The position numbers and the translations under genes are program-made. Below the pieces are notes generated by a model that saw only the letters and a list, made by a program, of their open reading frames with translations, searched no databases and had not been told where the DNA came from. A stretch of 46,017 bases of DNA from an uncultured Rhodospirillales bacterium (GTDB lineage Bacteria; Pseudomonadota; Alphaproteobacteria; Reyranellales; Reyranellaceae), in contig CADECW010000035.1 in assembly GCA_902825855.1 (NCBI GenBank), positions 9,886 through 55,902 of the forward strand, read 5' to 3'. This document shows positions 32,766-41,994 of the stretch, piece after piece (the first letter of the stretch is position 1; every line of letters begins with the position of its first letter).

Positions 32766-33629
32766 ATGGCCCATTCCGCTGCGCTGATTTCGACCGAAGA
32801 GCTTGCGCGCCGCCTGAGCGCACCTGGCCTTCGCCTTTTCGACTGCACGACCTATCTGCGTCCGAGGCCCGAGGGCGGCTACAACGTCGAAAGCGGCCGC
32901 GCCAACTACGACAAGGGCCACATTCCCGGCGCCGCCTTCCTCGACCTGCCGGGTGAACTCTCCGAACCGGACCCCAAGCTGCGCTTCACCTTGCCGTCGC
33001 TCGGCGAGCTCACCAAGTCGTTCGCCGCCAAAGGCATCGGCCACGGCACCTTCGTCGTGCTCTACAGCCACGCCACGCCCAACTGGGCGACGCGTGTGTG
33101 GTGGATGCTGCGTGCCGTGGGCTTCGACGACGCGGCGATCCTGGACGGCGGCCTCGACAAATGGAAAGCCGAGAACCGGCCGCTCGCGACCGAGCCCACG
33201 ACCTATCCACCGGCGACTCTGACGTTGCGCGGCCGGCCCGAGATCTTCGTCGACAAGAACGACATCAAGGCGGCCATCGGCAAGTCCGGGACGCTCACGC
33301 TGAACGCGCTCAGCCACGAGCAGCACAAGGGCGCCGGCGGCGTGGTCTACGGCCGTCCCGGCCGCATTGCCGGCTCCTCGTGCGTCCCGGCAGCGAGCCT
33401 GTTCGGACCGGACAAGACCCTGAAGCCGATCGCCGAACTGCGCGCAGCCTTCGACGGCGTCGGCGCAGCGCCCGACAAGCGCGTGCTGGTCTATTGCGGC
33501 GGCGGGATCGCCGCCACGCTCGACGCTTTCGTCCTGACGGCGCTGCTCGGCCACAAGAACGTCTCGGTGTATGACAACTCCATGCAGGAATGGTCCAACG
33601 ACTCCAGCCTGCCGATGGAAACCGGTTGA
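32766..33629 (+). CDS. Sulfurtransferase (two-domain rhodanese/3-mercaptopyruvate type)
   Basis: 287 residues. The N-terminal rhodanese-like domain (LRLFDCTTYLRP, KGHIPGAAFLDLPGELSEP) is non-catalytic; the C-terminal domain carries the persulfide Cys in VLVYCGGGIAATLDAF, the six-residue active-site loop. Size and layout match thiosulfate/3-mercaptopyruvate sulfurtransferases. The loop CGGGIA differs from both CRKGVT (thiosulfate) and CGSGVT (mercaptopyruvate), so the donor is uncertain. First of three closely spaced plus-strand genes. Confidence 0.88.
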   Translation: MAHSAALISTEELARRLSAPGLRLFDCTTYLRPRPEGGYNVESGRANYDKGHIPGAAFLDLPGELSEPDPKLRFTLPSLGELTKSFAAKGIGHGTFVVLYSHATPNWATRVWWMLRAVGFDDAAILDGGLDKWKAENRPLATEPTTYPPATLTLRGRPEIFVDKNDIKAAIGKSGTLTLNALSHEQHKGAGGVVYGRPGRIAGSSCVPAASLFGPDKTLKPIAELRAAFDGVGAAPDKRVLVYCGGGIAATLDAFVLTALLGHKNVSVYDNSMQEWSNDSSLPMETG

Positions 33630-33643
33630 TCGAGGAGGATACC

Positions 33644-33937
33644 GTGCCCGCTTACATGATCGTCGAGGTCGAGACGACCGACGAGGCCCTGATGGCCGAA
33701 TACCGCAAGCATACACCGGGGCTGGTCGCCAAGTTCGGCGGCAAGTTCATCGTGCGTGGCGGCAAGACACGCACGCTCGAAGGCGGCTGGAAGCCATCGC
33801 GGGTGGTCGTGCTCGAGTTCCCGACCTACGAGGCGGCGGAAAAGTTCTACGATTCGACGGACTACAAGCCGGTGCTCGACATGCGGCTCAGGGCAGGCAA
33901 TTCGAAAGCGATCCTGGTCGACGGCTACGGTGGCTGA
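33644..33937 (+). CDS. DUF1330-domain protein
   Basis: 97 residues from a GTG with GAGGAGG at 33632. Dimeric alpha-beta barrel fold of the DUF1330 family: AYMIVEVETTDEALMAEYRK, FGGKFIVRGGKTRTLEGGW, VVVLEFPTYEAAEKFYDS and a C-terminal GNSKAILVDG. No enzymatic role is established for the family. It follows the sulfurtransferase by 14 bases and overlaps the next gene by 8 bases, so the three form one operon. Confidence 0.88.
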   Translation: MPAYMIVEVETTDEALMAEYRKHTPGLVAKFGGKFIVRGGKTRTLEGGWKPSRVVVLEFPTYEAAEKFYDSTDYKPVLDMRLRAGNSKAILVDGYGG

Positions 33938-35003
33938 TTCCGGGGCTGGCACGGCCGCCTATCGCGCGGTCGGCACACTCTACAACGCGCTGATGACCGC
34001 CCTGATCCTGGGGCTGGTCTCGCGGCGCGGCGAGGACACCGCGAGGGAATACGTCTTCCGCCATTTCCGCCGTCAGCATCTGGAGAAATTCCTGCCCGGG
34101 CTGCAGAAGCTCGGCATCGCCGGCGAGCCCGATGCGCCAGCCTGCGCGCTCTATCACTATCACTCCAATGCGTTGGGCGGCGTGAAGACGGGCTACCTGC
34201 GCGAAAGCGACAGGAAGGCCTGGGTGCGCTATCCGCCGCCGCGCTGGATCTGGCGCGGCACGGCGATCGCCGCCGTGCCTCATTCGGTGTCGGCGGCGAT
34301 GCTGCATGGCTGGCACGGCCACAACGGCGTCTCGCTCGGCAACCCGGGACTTGGATTCGTCTGCACCGGCATGACGGTCGACGGCATGCCGGGCCTCGAA
34401 GGCTACTATTTCGACTACGGCCGGCCGATCAGCGAACAAGAGCGCGTGCGCTTCGCCTACGGCAAGGAAGAGATGCCGCGCGTCGACTGGGATGCGCAGC
34501 CCAGGCTGGAATCGGCGAACTGGCCCGAGCAGCGCCGGCAGCGCACCTTCCGCGCCTACGCACTCGAATATCTGCGCACCATGCTGCCGACATTGCAGGA
34601 GCTTCTCGGGCCCGCCGATTCACAGGCAGAACTCGGACGCGTGGCCCGCCTGGTCGGTTTGCAGTTTCATGAGGAGACGGCGCGCGACATGGACCTGCCG
34701 ACCGATGTCGAGCGCGGCGACCTGCAAAGCGCGCGCGACTTCGCGCGCTGGCTGGCGGCGGTCCTGGCGGCCCAGGGCGAGGAGATCGAGACCTCCGAGA
34801 CCGACGGCGCCGTGACGGTGAGACAGAACGGCTGGAGAGCCGTACGCGAGTTGGCGCTTCCCGACCCGGCGAGAGCCTTCGATGCCTGGAACGAGCTCTG
34901 GCTGGGCGCCGCGGCGGCGCACGACCGCTTCCTCGCAGTTCAAACCGATCGCCTGCTCGGTGACCGCGGCTGGTCCATCGCCTGGCGGATCGCACCGAGA
35001 TAG
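33930..35003 (+). CDS. Uncharacterised protein (357 residues)
   Basis: 357 residues from a GTG at 33930 that overlaps the DUF1330 stop region by 8 bases; a later ATG at 33993 is an alternative. No signal peptide and no certain membrane helix. Distinct blocks include EYVFRHFRRQHLEKFLPGLQ, the His-rich AAMLHGWHGHNGVSLGNPGL and VCTGMTVDGMPGLEGYYFDY. The histidine cluster WHGHN hints at metal binding. I do not recognise a family and would not name a function. Its 3' end overlaps the convergent Nudix gene by 64 bases. Confidence 0.75.
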   Translation: MADSGAGTAAYRAVGTLYNALMTALILGLVSRRGEDTAREYVFRHFRRQHLEKFLPGLQKLGIAGEPDAPACALYHYHSNALGGVKTGYLRESDRKAWVRYPPPRWIWRGTAIAAVPHSVSAAMLHGWHGHNGVSLGNPGLGFVCTGMTVDGMPGLEGYYFDYGRPISEQERVRFAYGKEEMPRVDWDAQPRLESANWPEQRRQRTFRAYALEYLRTMLPTLQELLGPADSQAELGRVARLVGLQFHEETARDMDLPTDVERGDLQSARDFARWLAAVLAAQGEEIETSETDGAVTVRQNGWRAVRELALPDPARAFDAWNELWLGAAAAHDRFLAVQTDRLLGDRGWSIAWRIAPR

Positions 35004-35359
35004 CCGCTCGGCAAGCGATGGCCGTGGATGCGCTCGCCGAGTTCGGCGAGCGGCAGCCATCGAATCTCCAGATGTTCGTCGCTCACCACGACGTCGCTGC
35101 TGCCGGACAGTCGGCAGACGAAGGCGAGGATGCGCACGAAGCGACCGGGCAGAACCTCGAACCGATAGTCGCTGAGCGCGGCACCGACCTCGACGACGAG
35201 ACCCGCCTCCTCCTGCACTTCGCGCATCAGGGCGGCAGAATGATCCTCCCCGGGATCGGGCCGCCCTCCGGGCAGATCCCATTCGCCGCGTTCGTTCAAC
35301 AGCAGCAGCACTGAGTCCTGGTGGATCAGGACGCCCTTGACGGAAATCGGATCAGTCAT
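34940..35359 (-). CDS. Nudix hydrolase
   Basis: 139 residues. The Nudix box reads GGRPDPGEDHSAALMREVQE followed by EAGLVV, a full match to Gx5Ex7REUxEExGU. Hydrolyses a nucleoside diphosphate linked to some other moiety, Mg-dependent, cytoplasmic. The N-terminus VKGVLIHQDSVLLLLNERGE is typical of the MutT-like group. No strong ribosome binding site at ATG 35359. Confidence 0.9.
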   Translation of the reverse strand: MTDPISVKGVLIHQDSVLLLLNERGEWDLPGGRPDPGEDHSAALMREVQEEAGLVVEVGAALSDYRFEVLPGRFVRILAFVCRLSGSSDVVVSDEHLEIRWLPLAELGERIHGHRLPSGYLGAIRQAMDQPRSPSRRSV

Positions 35360-35426
35360 GCTGGAGTGAGGGGCCGCTGGACCGCTTCATATCACGAGCG
35401 ACCCCGCAGGCTCGCGATACGCGTTC

Positions 35427-35464
35427 GCGAAAAAGAAAAGGCCGGGGATTGCTCCCCGGCCTTT
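35427..35464 (-). terminator. Rho-independent terminator of groESL
   Basis: A perfect 12-bp stem (AAAGGCCGGGGA at 35437-35448, TCCCCGGCCTTT at 35453-35464) with a TTGC loop, followed on the minus strand by TTCTTTTTC. Ends the groES-groEL transcript. Confidence 0.9.
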
Positions 35465-35487
35465 CCGACATCTGTCGTCGACTGGAC

Positions 35488-37128
<1,641 letters not shown>

Positions 37129-37175
37129 TTATCCCTCTTGGTTGAATTGAGTTGATTGTCTGGATGGCGGAGCGA

Positions 37176-37493
37176 TCAGGCGGCCTTCCGGGTGGCCGCG
37201 GCGGAACCCTCGAGGATTCCCATGATGTCGCTCTCCTTCATGATCAGATACTCGACGCCGTCGAGCTTGACCTCGGTGCCGGACCACTTGCCGAACAGGA
37301 TGCGGTCACCGGCCTTGACGTCGAGAGCGACGAGAGCGCCCTTCTCATCCCGGGCACCCGGACCGACAGCGACGACTTCGCCTTCCATCGGCTTTTCCTT
37401 GGCCGTGTCCGGAATGATGATGCCGCCCTTGGTCTTCTCTTCCTCCGCGACGCGCTTGACCACGACGCGATCGTGAAGCGGACGGAACTTCAT
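37176..37493 (-). CDS. groES: Co-chaperonin GroES (Hsp10)
   Basis: 105 residues. [20 protein letters not shown], then the mobile loop [20 protein letters not shown], then [13 protein letters not shown] and the C-terminal [16 protein letters not shown]. The tail [10 protein letters not shown] is a few residues longer than usual. Caps GroEL. First gene of the groESL operon, with a GGAGGAAG ribosome binding site before the ATG and CIRCE 67 bases upstream. Confidence 0.98.
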   Translation of the reverse strand: MKFRPLHDRVVVKRVAEEEKTKGGIIIPDTAKEKPMEGEVVAVGPGARDEKGALVALDVKAGDRILFGKWSGTEVKLDGVEYLIMKESDIMGILEGSAAATRKAA

Positions 37494-37559
37494 GCTTCTT
37501 CCTCCAATATCCTGGTTGAACCCGCGCGGCCGGGCAGACCGCGACAGAAAGGATTGCTA

Positions 37560-37586
37560 TCAGCACTCTCCTGCGGTGAGTGCCAA
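37560..37586 (-). promoter_or_regulatory. CIRCE element (HrcA operator)
   Basis: TCAGCACTC-N9-GAGTGCCAA, one mismatch per arm from TTAGCACTC-N9-GAGTGCTAA. The spacer is exactly nine bases. On the minus strand TTGGCA (37581-37586) could be the -35 box, so HrcA bound here would block groESL transcription until heat shock. Confidence 0.92.
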
Positions 37587-37650
37587 CGCGCCTGCGATTT
37601 AGGGGTGTAACAGGAAGGAGTCAAGGCGCGGGAACAAAGTCACTTCGCAC

Positions 37651-37678
37651 TAGCAGCAATCGTGAGGGAGTGCTGCTA
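37651..37678. other. Inverted repeat upstream of the Usg gene
   Basis: TAGCAGC (37651-37657) and GCTGCTA (37672-37678) form a perfect 7-bp inverted repeat around a 14-base loop, interlocked with a second pair GCACT/AGTGC (37647-37651, 37669-37673). The two pairings are mutually exclusive in part. It sits between CIRCE and the Usg start in a region with no coding sequence. Meaning unknown. Confidence 0.4.
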
Positions 37679-37765
37679 ATGCCTTGATACACAACGAATT
37701 TTTCTTTGATTTTCGTGAAGCGTGCGTGAATATTCTCTTACAAGCTTCGAGTCAAGGAGTCCTCG

Positions 37766-38032
37766 ATGGACCGTAGTCTTGTTGCGCAGCTCAAAAACTA
37801 TCGCCTGACGACCGCTGAAATCCTCTACTGGATGCCTGATCATCGGCATGTTCTCCAGAGTTTCGTTTGGCAGAACTTGGATCTGGCTCCGAGGTTTCCC
37901 GCCCTCACCAAGTTCCTCGATTTCTGGGAACGCAATCTCGACGGCAAGGTGCACCGAGTGCGGGTCGCCAACGCCCAGCTGATCAAGCCCGCCGAGTTTC
38001 GCTTCGCCAACGGGCTATTCGCCCTTCATTGA
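37766..38032 (+). CDS. Usg-family protein
   Basis: 88 residues, start preceded by AAGGAG. SLVAQLKNYRLTTAEILYWM followed by PDHRHVLQSFVWQNLDLAPR and FLDFWERNLDGKVHRVRVAN is the full-length pattern of the alphaproteobacterial Usg family, originally noted upstream of trpF. Cytoplasmic; biochemical role unknown. The gene diverges from groES. Its 3' end overlaps the convergent NMO-like gene by 18 bases. Confidence 0.88.
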   Translation: MDRSLVAQLKNYRLTTAEILYWMPDHRHVLQSFVWQNLDLAPRFPALTKFLDFWERNLDGKVHRVRVANAQLIKPAEFRFANGLFALH

Positions 38033-38989
38033 GCGCTTCGCCGCGGCGTATTCGTCGGCAGTGCGCGCAACCAGCTCGGCGACCGACGGAATGTCGGCCA
38101 CGCCCGACACGGAGTGACCGGCGCTCCAGATGTCCTTCCAGCGCTTCGCGTCCGGCCTGTCGCGCTCTGTCGCATTGATGTCCTTCGACACATCGATCGT
38201 GCCGCGCATCGGCAGGTCGTCGGGATCGAGGCCGGCGGCGGCGATCGACGGCCGCAGCATGTTCGTCTCGAGCCCGGTGAAGGCGCGGGTCAGCAGCACG
38301 TCATCGAGCCGGCTTCTCACCAGCATCTCCTTGTAGGCATCCTTGGCCAGACTTTCGCGCGTGGCGATGAACTTGGTGCCCATGTAGGCAAGGTCGCAGC
38401 CCAGCGTCTCGGCAGCGGCGATTGCATGGCCGTCCGCCATCCCGCCCGCCATGACGACGATGCCGGCCCAGAACTTCCGCACGGCGCGCACGAAGGCGAA
38501 GGGATTGACCCAGCCCGTCTGGCCGCCCGCGCCCGCCGTCAGCAACACGAGGCCGTCGACGCCGGCGGCGACCGCCTTCTCGGCATGACGCACGGAGGCG
38601 ACATCGGCCAGCACCAGGCAGCCTGCGTCCTTGAGCGGCTTCACCACCGGCTCGGGCGAGCCGACGCTGGTGATGACCATCTCGACCTTGTGGCGCAGGA
38701 CAGTTGCGAGATCGTCCGGCACGCGCGTGTTGGAGCGATGCACGATGAGGTTGGGGCAGAGCGGTGCCGCGGGCTGGCCGGTCTCATCGGCAGCTCGCTC
38801 GAGGTCATCGTTCATGTCGCCCAGCCAGCGGTCGAGCTCTTCGACGGTGCGGCAGTTGGCGGTGGGGAACGAGCCGACGATGCCGGCACGGCACGCGGCC
38901 TTCGCGAGCGCCGGTCCGGACACCAGGAACATCGGCGCCGCGATCAGCGGCAGGCGAAGGCGCGATTGCAGGGAGGCTGGTAACGACAT
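38015..38989 (-). CDS. Nitronate monooxygenase/2-nitropropane dioxygenase-family protein
   Basis: 324 residues from ATG 38989. FMN-dependent TIM barrel: LRLPLIAAPMFLVSGPALAK, CPNLIVHRSN, VEMVITSVGSPEP, VLADVASVRHAEKAVAAGVD, and the phosphate-binding VMAGGMADG and LAYMGTKFIAT. The catalytic His of class I enzymes (AGGHxG) is Gln here: TAGAGGQTGWVN. So nitronate oxidation is doubtful and an enoyl-reductase-like or other flavin reaction is possible. A 14-bp inverted repeat lies upstream. Confidence 0.85.
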   Translation of the reverse strand: MSLPASLQSRLRLPLIAAPMFLVSGPALAKAACRAGIVGSFPTANCRTVEELDRWLGDMNDDLERAADETGQPAAPLCPNLIVHRSNTRVPDDLATVLRHKVEMVITSVGSPEPVVKPLKDAGCLVLADVASVRHAEKAVAAGVDGLVLLTAGAGGQTGWVNPFAFVRAVRKFWAGIVVMAGGMADGHAIAAAETLGCDLAYMGTKFIATRESLAKDAYKEMLVRSRLDDVLLTRAFTGLETNMLRPSIAAAGLDPDDLPMRGTIDVSKDINATERDRPDAKRWKDIWSAGHSVSGVADIPSVAELVARTADEYAAAKRSMKGE

Positions 38990-39012
38990 GACCTGACTGT
39001 CGGCCTGTTCGT

Positions 39013-39060
39013 CAGCGAAGGACCTCGTTGCCGGCGGCACCGGCATGAGGTCCTTCGCTG
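39013..39060. repeat. Perfect 14-bp inverted repeat between GST and NMO-like genes
   Basis: CAGCGAAGGACCTC (39013-39026) and GAGGTCCTTCGCTG (39047-39060) are exact reverse complements 20 bases apart, with a nested GCCGG/CCGGC in the loop. It fills most of the gap between the GST stop and the NMO-like start, both minus strand. No T tract, so it is not a normal intrinsic terminator. GAGGTCCTTCGCTGCGCTC resembles parts of the palindromic repeats elsewhere in the window and may be a decayed member. Confidence 0.6.
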
Positions 39061-39069
39061 CGCTCAAGA

Positions 39070-39696
39070 TCAGACGGCGGCGGTCAGGCCTTCCTGCTCG
39101 ATCGTGCGCTTCACGGCCGGGCGGTTCTTCATGCGCTCGTAGTGGGCGGCGCAGTTCTTGGGCAGCGTCATCTTCATGCGCGCGGCCGCCCAGAACTCGA
39201 TATAGAAAAGTGCGGCGTCGGCGATGGAGAACTTGCCGGCGACGTACTCCTTGCCCTCGAGCGCCTTGTCCATGATCGCGAGGCCCTTCTCCATGATCTC
39301 CTTGCCGCGCGCCTTGACCTTGTCGTGGTCGGCCTCGCTCGGCGCGTAGTTGGCCGGGCGGAACATGCGCGAGAAGCCCTGCATGTGCATGGTCGAGACG
39401 ACGTAATCCAGCGCCTCGAGGACACGCGCCTCGTTGTCGGCGTCGGCGGGCAGCAGACCTTTGTCGGGGTTCTTGCGCGCGAGCCAGGTGGCGATCGCCG
39501 GGAATTCGGTCAGCACCGAGCCGTCGTCGCGCACCAGGGTCGGCACCTTCGACTTCGGATTGATCTTCACGAAGTCGGCGCCGTATTGCTCCTGCTTGGC
39601 GCCGTCGATCTTCTGCAGGTCGTACGGCTTGCCGATCTCCTCGAGGAGAACGTGGATGCCGATCGAGCAGGCGCCGGGCATGTAATAGAGCTTCAT
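39070..39696 (-). CDS. Glutathione S-transferase, beta-class-like
   Basis: 208 residues from ATG 39696, with AAGGGAG upstream. MKLYYMPGACSIGIHVLLEE carries the beta-class cysteine Cys10 that contacts glutathione. NPKSKVPTLVRDDGSVLTEF gives the cis-Pro and the E/S site, and the C-terminal domain shows KFSIADAALFYIEFWA with the N-capping box. Soluble. Divergent from the HpcH/HpaI aldolase gene at 39766. Confidence 0.9.
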   Translation of the reverse strand: MKLYYMPGACSIGIHVLLEEIGKPYDLQKIDGAKQEQYGADFVKINPKSKVPTLVRDDGSVLTEFPAIATWLARKNPDKGLLPADADNEARVLEALDYVVSTMHMQGFSRMFRPANYAPSEADHDKVKARGKEIMEKGLAIMDKALEGKEYVAGKFSIADAALFYIEFWAAARMKMTLPKNCAAHYERMKNRPAVKRTIEQEGLTAAV

Positions 39697-39765
39697 GGCT
39701 AACTCCCTTGGGTGGTCGTCTAGGATGGCGGACGCTAGCATCGCGACCACAACGAGGGAATCACA

Positions 39766-40542
39766 ATGCCGACAGACAATCTCCGATCGCTTGTAGGGAC
39801 TTCGCAAACGAAGGTCGGCACGTTCCTCTTCGAGTTCGCGACGCCGGGCATCGGCCAGATTCTCAAGGCTGCGGGTGCGGACTACGCCGTGCTCGACATG
39901 GAACACACCGGTTTCGGCTTCGATACCGTCCGCCAGGTAGTGCGCTACTGCCAGGCGGCAGGGCTACCGCTGGTGGTGCGCGTGCCGAGCCAGCAGCGCC
40001 ATCACATATCGCGTGCACTCGACACAGGCGCCGACGGCGTCATGGTGCCCATCGTGTCGTCGGTCGAGCAGGCCAAGGCGGTGCTGGACGCTGCCAAGTA
40101 CTGGCCCGACGGCACGCGCGGCGTGGCGCTGGGCCTGGCGCACGAGCGCTTCGCGATGCGCGCCGAGCCGCTGTTGCCGCGCTTTGCCGAGCAGAATGCG
40201 CGCACTGCCATCATCCTGCAGATCGAGGATCCGCGCGGCGCCGCGGCCGCCGACGAGATCGCCGCAATGCCGGGCGTCGACATGCTGTGGCTCGGCCACA
40301 ACGATCTCTCGGTAGCGTTGGGCGAACCGGGCGCGTTCGATCACTCCGATTTCACGAAGGCCGAGCAGGCGACCATCGCCGCCGCGAAGAAGCACGGCAA
40401 GTCGGCCGGACGCCTGGCGGTCGACGCCGGGCAGGGTGCCAGGTTCGTCGCCATGGGTTACGACTTCGTTTCGATTGCCGGCGACGTGTGGCTGTTGCAG
40501 CAGGCTTTTGCCGCAGGATTGGCGACGGTGAAGAAGGGCTGA
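39766..40542 (+). CDS. HpcH/HpaI-family class II aldolase
   Basis: 258 residues. TIM barrel with VGTFLFEFATPGIGQILKAA, VLDMEHTGFGFDTVRQVVR (catalytic His and Arg region), GADGVMVPIVSSVEQAKAVL, ILQIEDPRGAAAADEIAAMP (metal ligand Glu) and DMLWLGHNDLSVALG (metal ligand Asp). Metal-dependent retro-aldol cleavage giving pyruvate plus an aldehyde; 4-hydroxy-2-oxo-acid substrates are usual. Cytoplasmic. Convergent with the P450 gene, 28 bases apart. Confidence 0.9.
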   Translation: MPTDNLRSLVGTSQTKVGTFLFEFATPGIGQILKAAGADYAVLDMEHTGFGFDTVRQVVRYCQAAGLPLVVRVPSQQRHHISRALDTGADGVMVPIVSSVEQAKAVLDAAKYWPDGTRGVALGLAHERFAMRAEPLLPRFAEQNARTAIILQIEDPRGAAAADEIAAMPGVDMLWLGHNDLSVALGEPGAFDHSDFTKAEQATIAAAKKHGKSAGRLAVDAGQGARFVAMGYDFVSIAGDVWLLQQAFAAGLATVKKG

Positions 40543-40570
40543 CCCACTATTTTTGGATTCGCGGTCCGAA

Positions 40571-41788
40571 TCACGATCGGATCATCACCGGCAACGAGCG
40601 GATGCCACGGATGAAGTTGGAATAGAGCCTGACCGGCGGTCCCACGATCTCGACATCGAGGTCGCGCTTCAGCATCTCCTGCCACAGGATCTTCAGCTGC
40701 ATCTCCGCCAGACGGTCGCCGACGCAGCGATGGATGCCGGCGCCGAACGACAGGTGATGGCGCGGCCGAGAACGGCCGACGATGAAGCGCTCGGGTTCCT
40801 CGATCGCCTCCTCGTCGCGATTGCCCGAGACGTACCACATGACGACCTTGTCGCCCTGCCGGATGGTTCGGCCGGCGAGCTCGCAATCGCGCGTCGCCGT
40901 GCGCCGCATGTGGATCACCGGCGTCTGCCAGCGGATGATCTCCGACACCAGGCTGTCGATCAGTGTCGGGTCGGCCTTGACCTTGGCGAGTTCGGCCGGG
41001 CTTTCGCGCACCGCCATCAGCCCGCCGGTCATCGAATTGCGCGTGGTGTCGTTGCCGCCCACGATCAGCAGCCCGAAGTTGCCGATGAACTCGCGCGTCG
41101 GCATCGCCCTGGTCGCCTCGGCATGCGCCATCATCGAGATCAGGTCGAACTTAGGCGGCTGCCGCGCGCGTTCCTTCCACAGCGCCGCCATCGTCTCGGC
41201 CATCGTGGTGAGCTCGGCCATGCGCTCGGCCTCGCTCTTCACCACGGCATCCGCGGCCTCGATGTTGGCGATGGCGACGTCCGACCAGTGGGTGAGCTTG
41301 CGCCGCTCGGCCTGCGGGAAGTCGAACAGAGTCGCCAGCATCAGCGCGGTGAGCTCGGTCGAGACGCGATCGACCCAGTCGAACGGCTGATTGCGCGGGA
41401 GACCGTCGAGCACCGCCGCCGTGCGCTCGCGGATCAGGCCTTCCATGTTGGCGAGGTTGGACGGCGCGACGATCGGCGCCACCGTCTTTCGCTGTGCCGT
41501 GTGGCGCGGCGGATCCATGCGGATGAAGTTGGGCAGTTCCTGGCCCCTGGGCTGGTCCGCGATCTGGATGCCGCCCCTCTCGGAGGCCGAGGAATATGTC
41601 GCGTGGTCGAGCTCGACCTTCATGATGTCGGCGTAACGTGTCACCGACCAGTAGGGTCCGTAGGGACTGTCGGGATGGCGATGTACCGGATCGTCGCGGC
41701 GCATTGCCGCGAAGTGCTCGCGCCAGGTGTCGTCGCGATAGAGCGTCGGGCTGCTTACGTCGGCGAAAGCGATCGGCGGTGCGTTCAT
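40571..41788 (-). CDS. Cytochrome P450
   Basis: 405 residues from ATG 41788. Soluble bacterial P450: I-helix LLIVGGNDTTRNSMTGGLMA with the Asp-Thr oxygen-activation pair, ExxR in SLVSEIIRWQTPVIHMRRTA, and the heme loop HLSFGAGIHRCVGDRLAEMQ with Cys355 as the axial ligand. Resembles the CYP families that act on terpenoids or fatty acids in alphaproteobacteria. No ferredoxin or reductase gene is adjacent, so electron donors must be encoded elsewhere. Substrate unknown. Confidence 0.95.
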   Translation of the reverse strand: MNAPPIAFADVSSPTLYRDDTWREHFAAMRRDDPVHRHPDSPYGPYWSVTRYADIMKVELDHATYSSASERGGIQIADQPRGQELPNFIRMDPPRHTAQRKTVAPIVAPSNLANMEGLIRERTAAVLDGLPRNQPFDWVDRVSTELTALMLATLFDFPQAERRKLTHWSDVAIANIEAADAVVKSEAERMAELTTMAETMAALWKERARQPPKFDLISMMAHAEATRAMPTREFIGNFGLLIVGGNDTTRNSMTGGLMAVRESPAELAKVKADPTLIDSLVSEIIRWQTPVIHMRRTATRDCELAGRTIRQGDKVVMWYVSGNRDEEAIEEPERFIVGRSRPRHHLSFGAGIHRCVGDRLAEMQLKILWQEMLKRDLDVEIVGPPVRLYSNFIRGIRSLPVMIRS

Positions 41789-41994
41789 GGCGACCCTGGG
41801 ATGACGCGCCGGCGTGGTGGCGGCAACGGCGGTGGCACAGGGCTTCCCCCGGCGCCAGATATCCGACGCTCGGCACGGTCCCTGCAAAGGTCAAGCACTT
41901 TTGCCGCAACAGACTTGAATTTGGCGCGTTGACAGGCGAAAGGCGGGAGCGCACACCGTCGCGCCGCCGCCGCCTTGGCGGCGTTTGACCTTTT

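Noticed and set aside
41968..41983. GC-rich hairpin just before the kup ATG as a riboswitch
   Set aside because: Only 7 bp with a two-base loop and no further structure or conserved core; too little to call a regulatory RNA.
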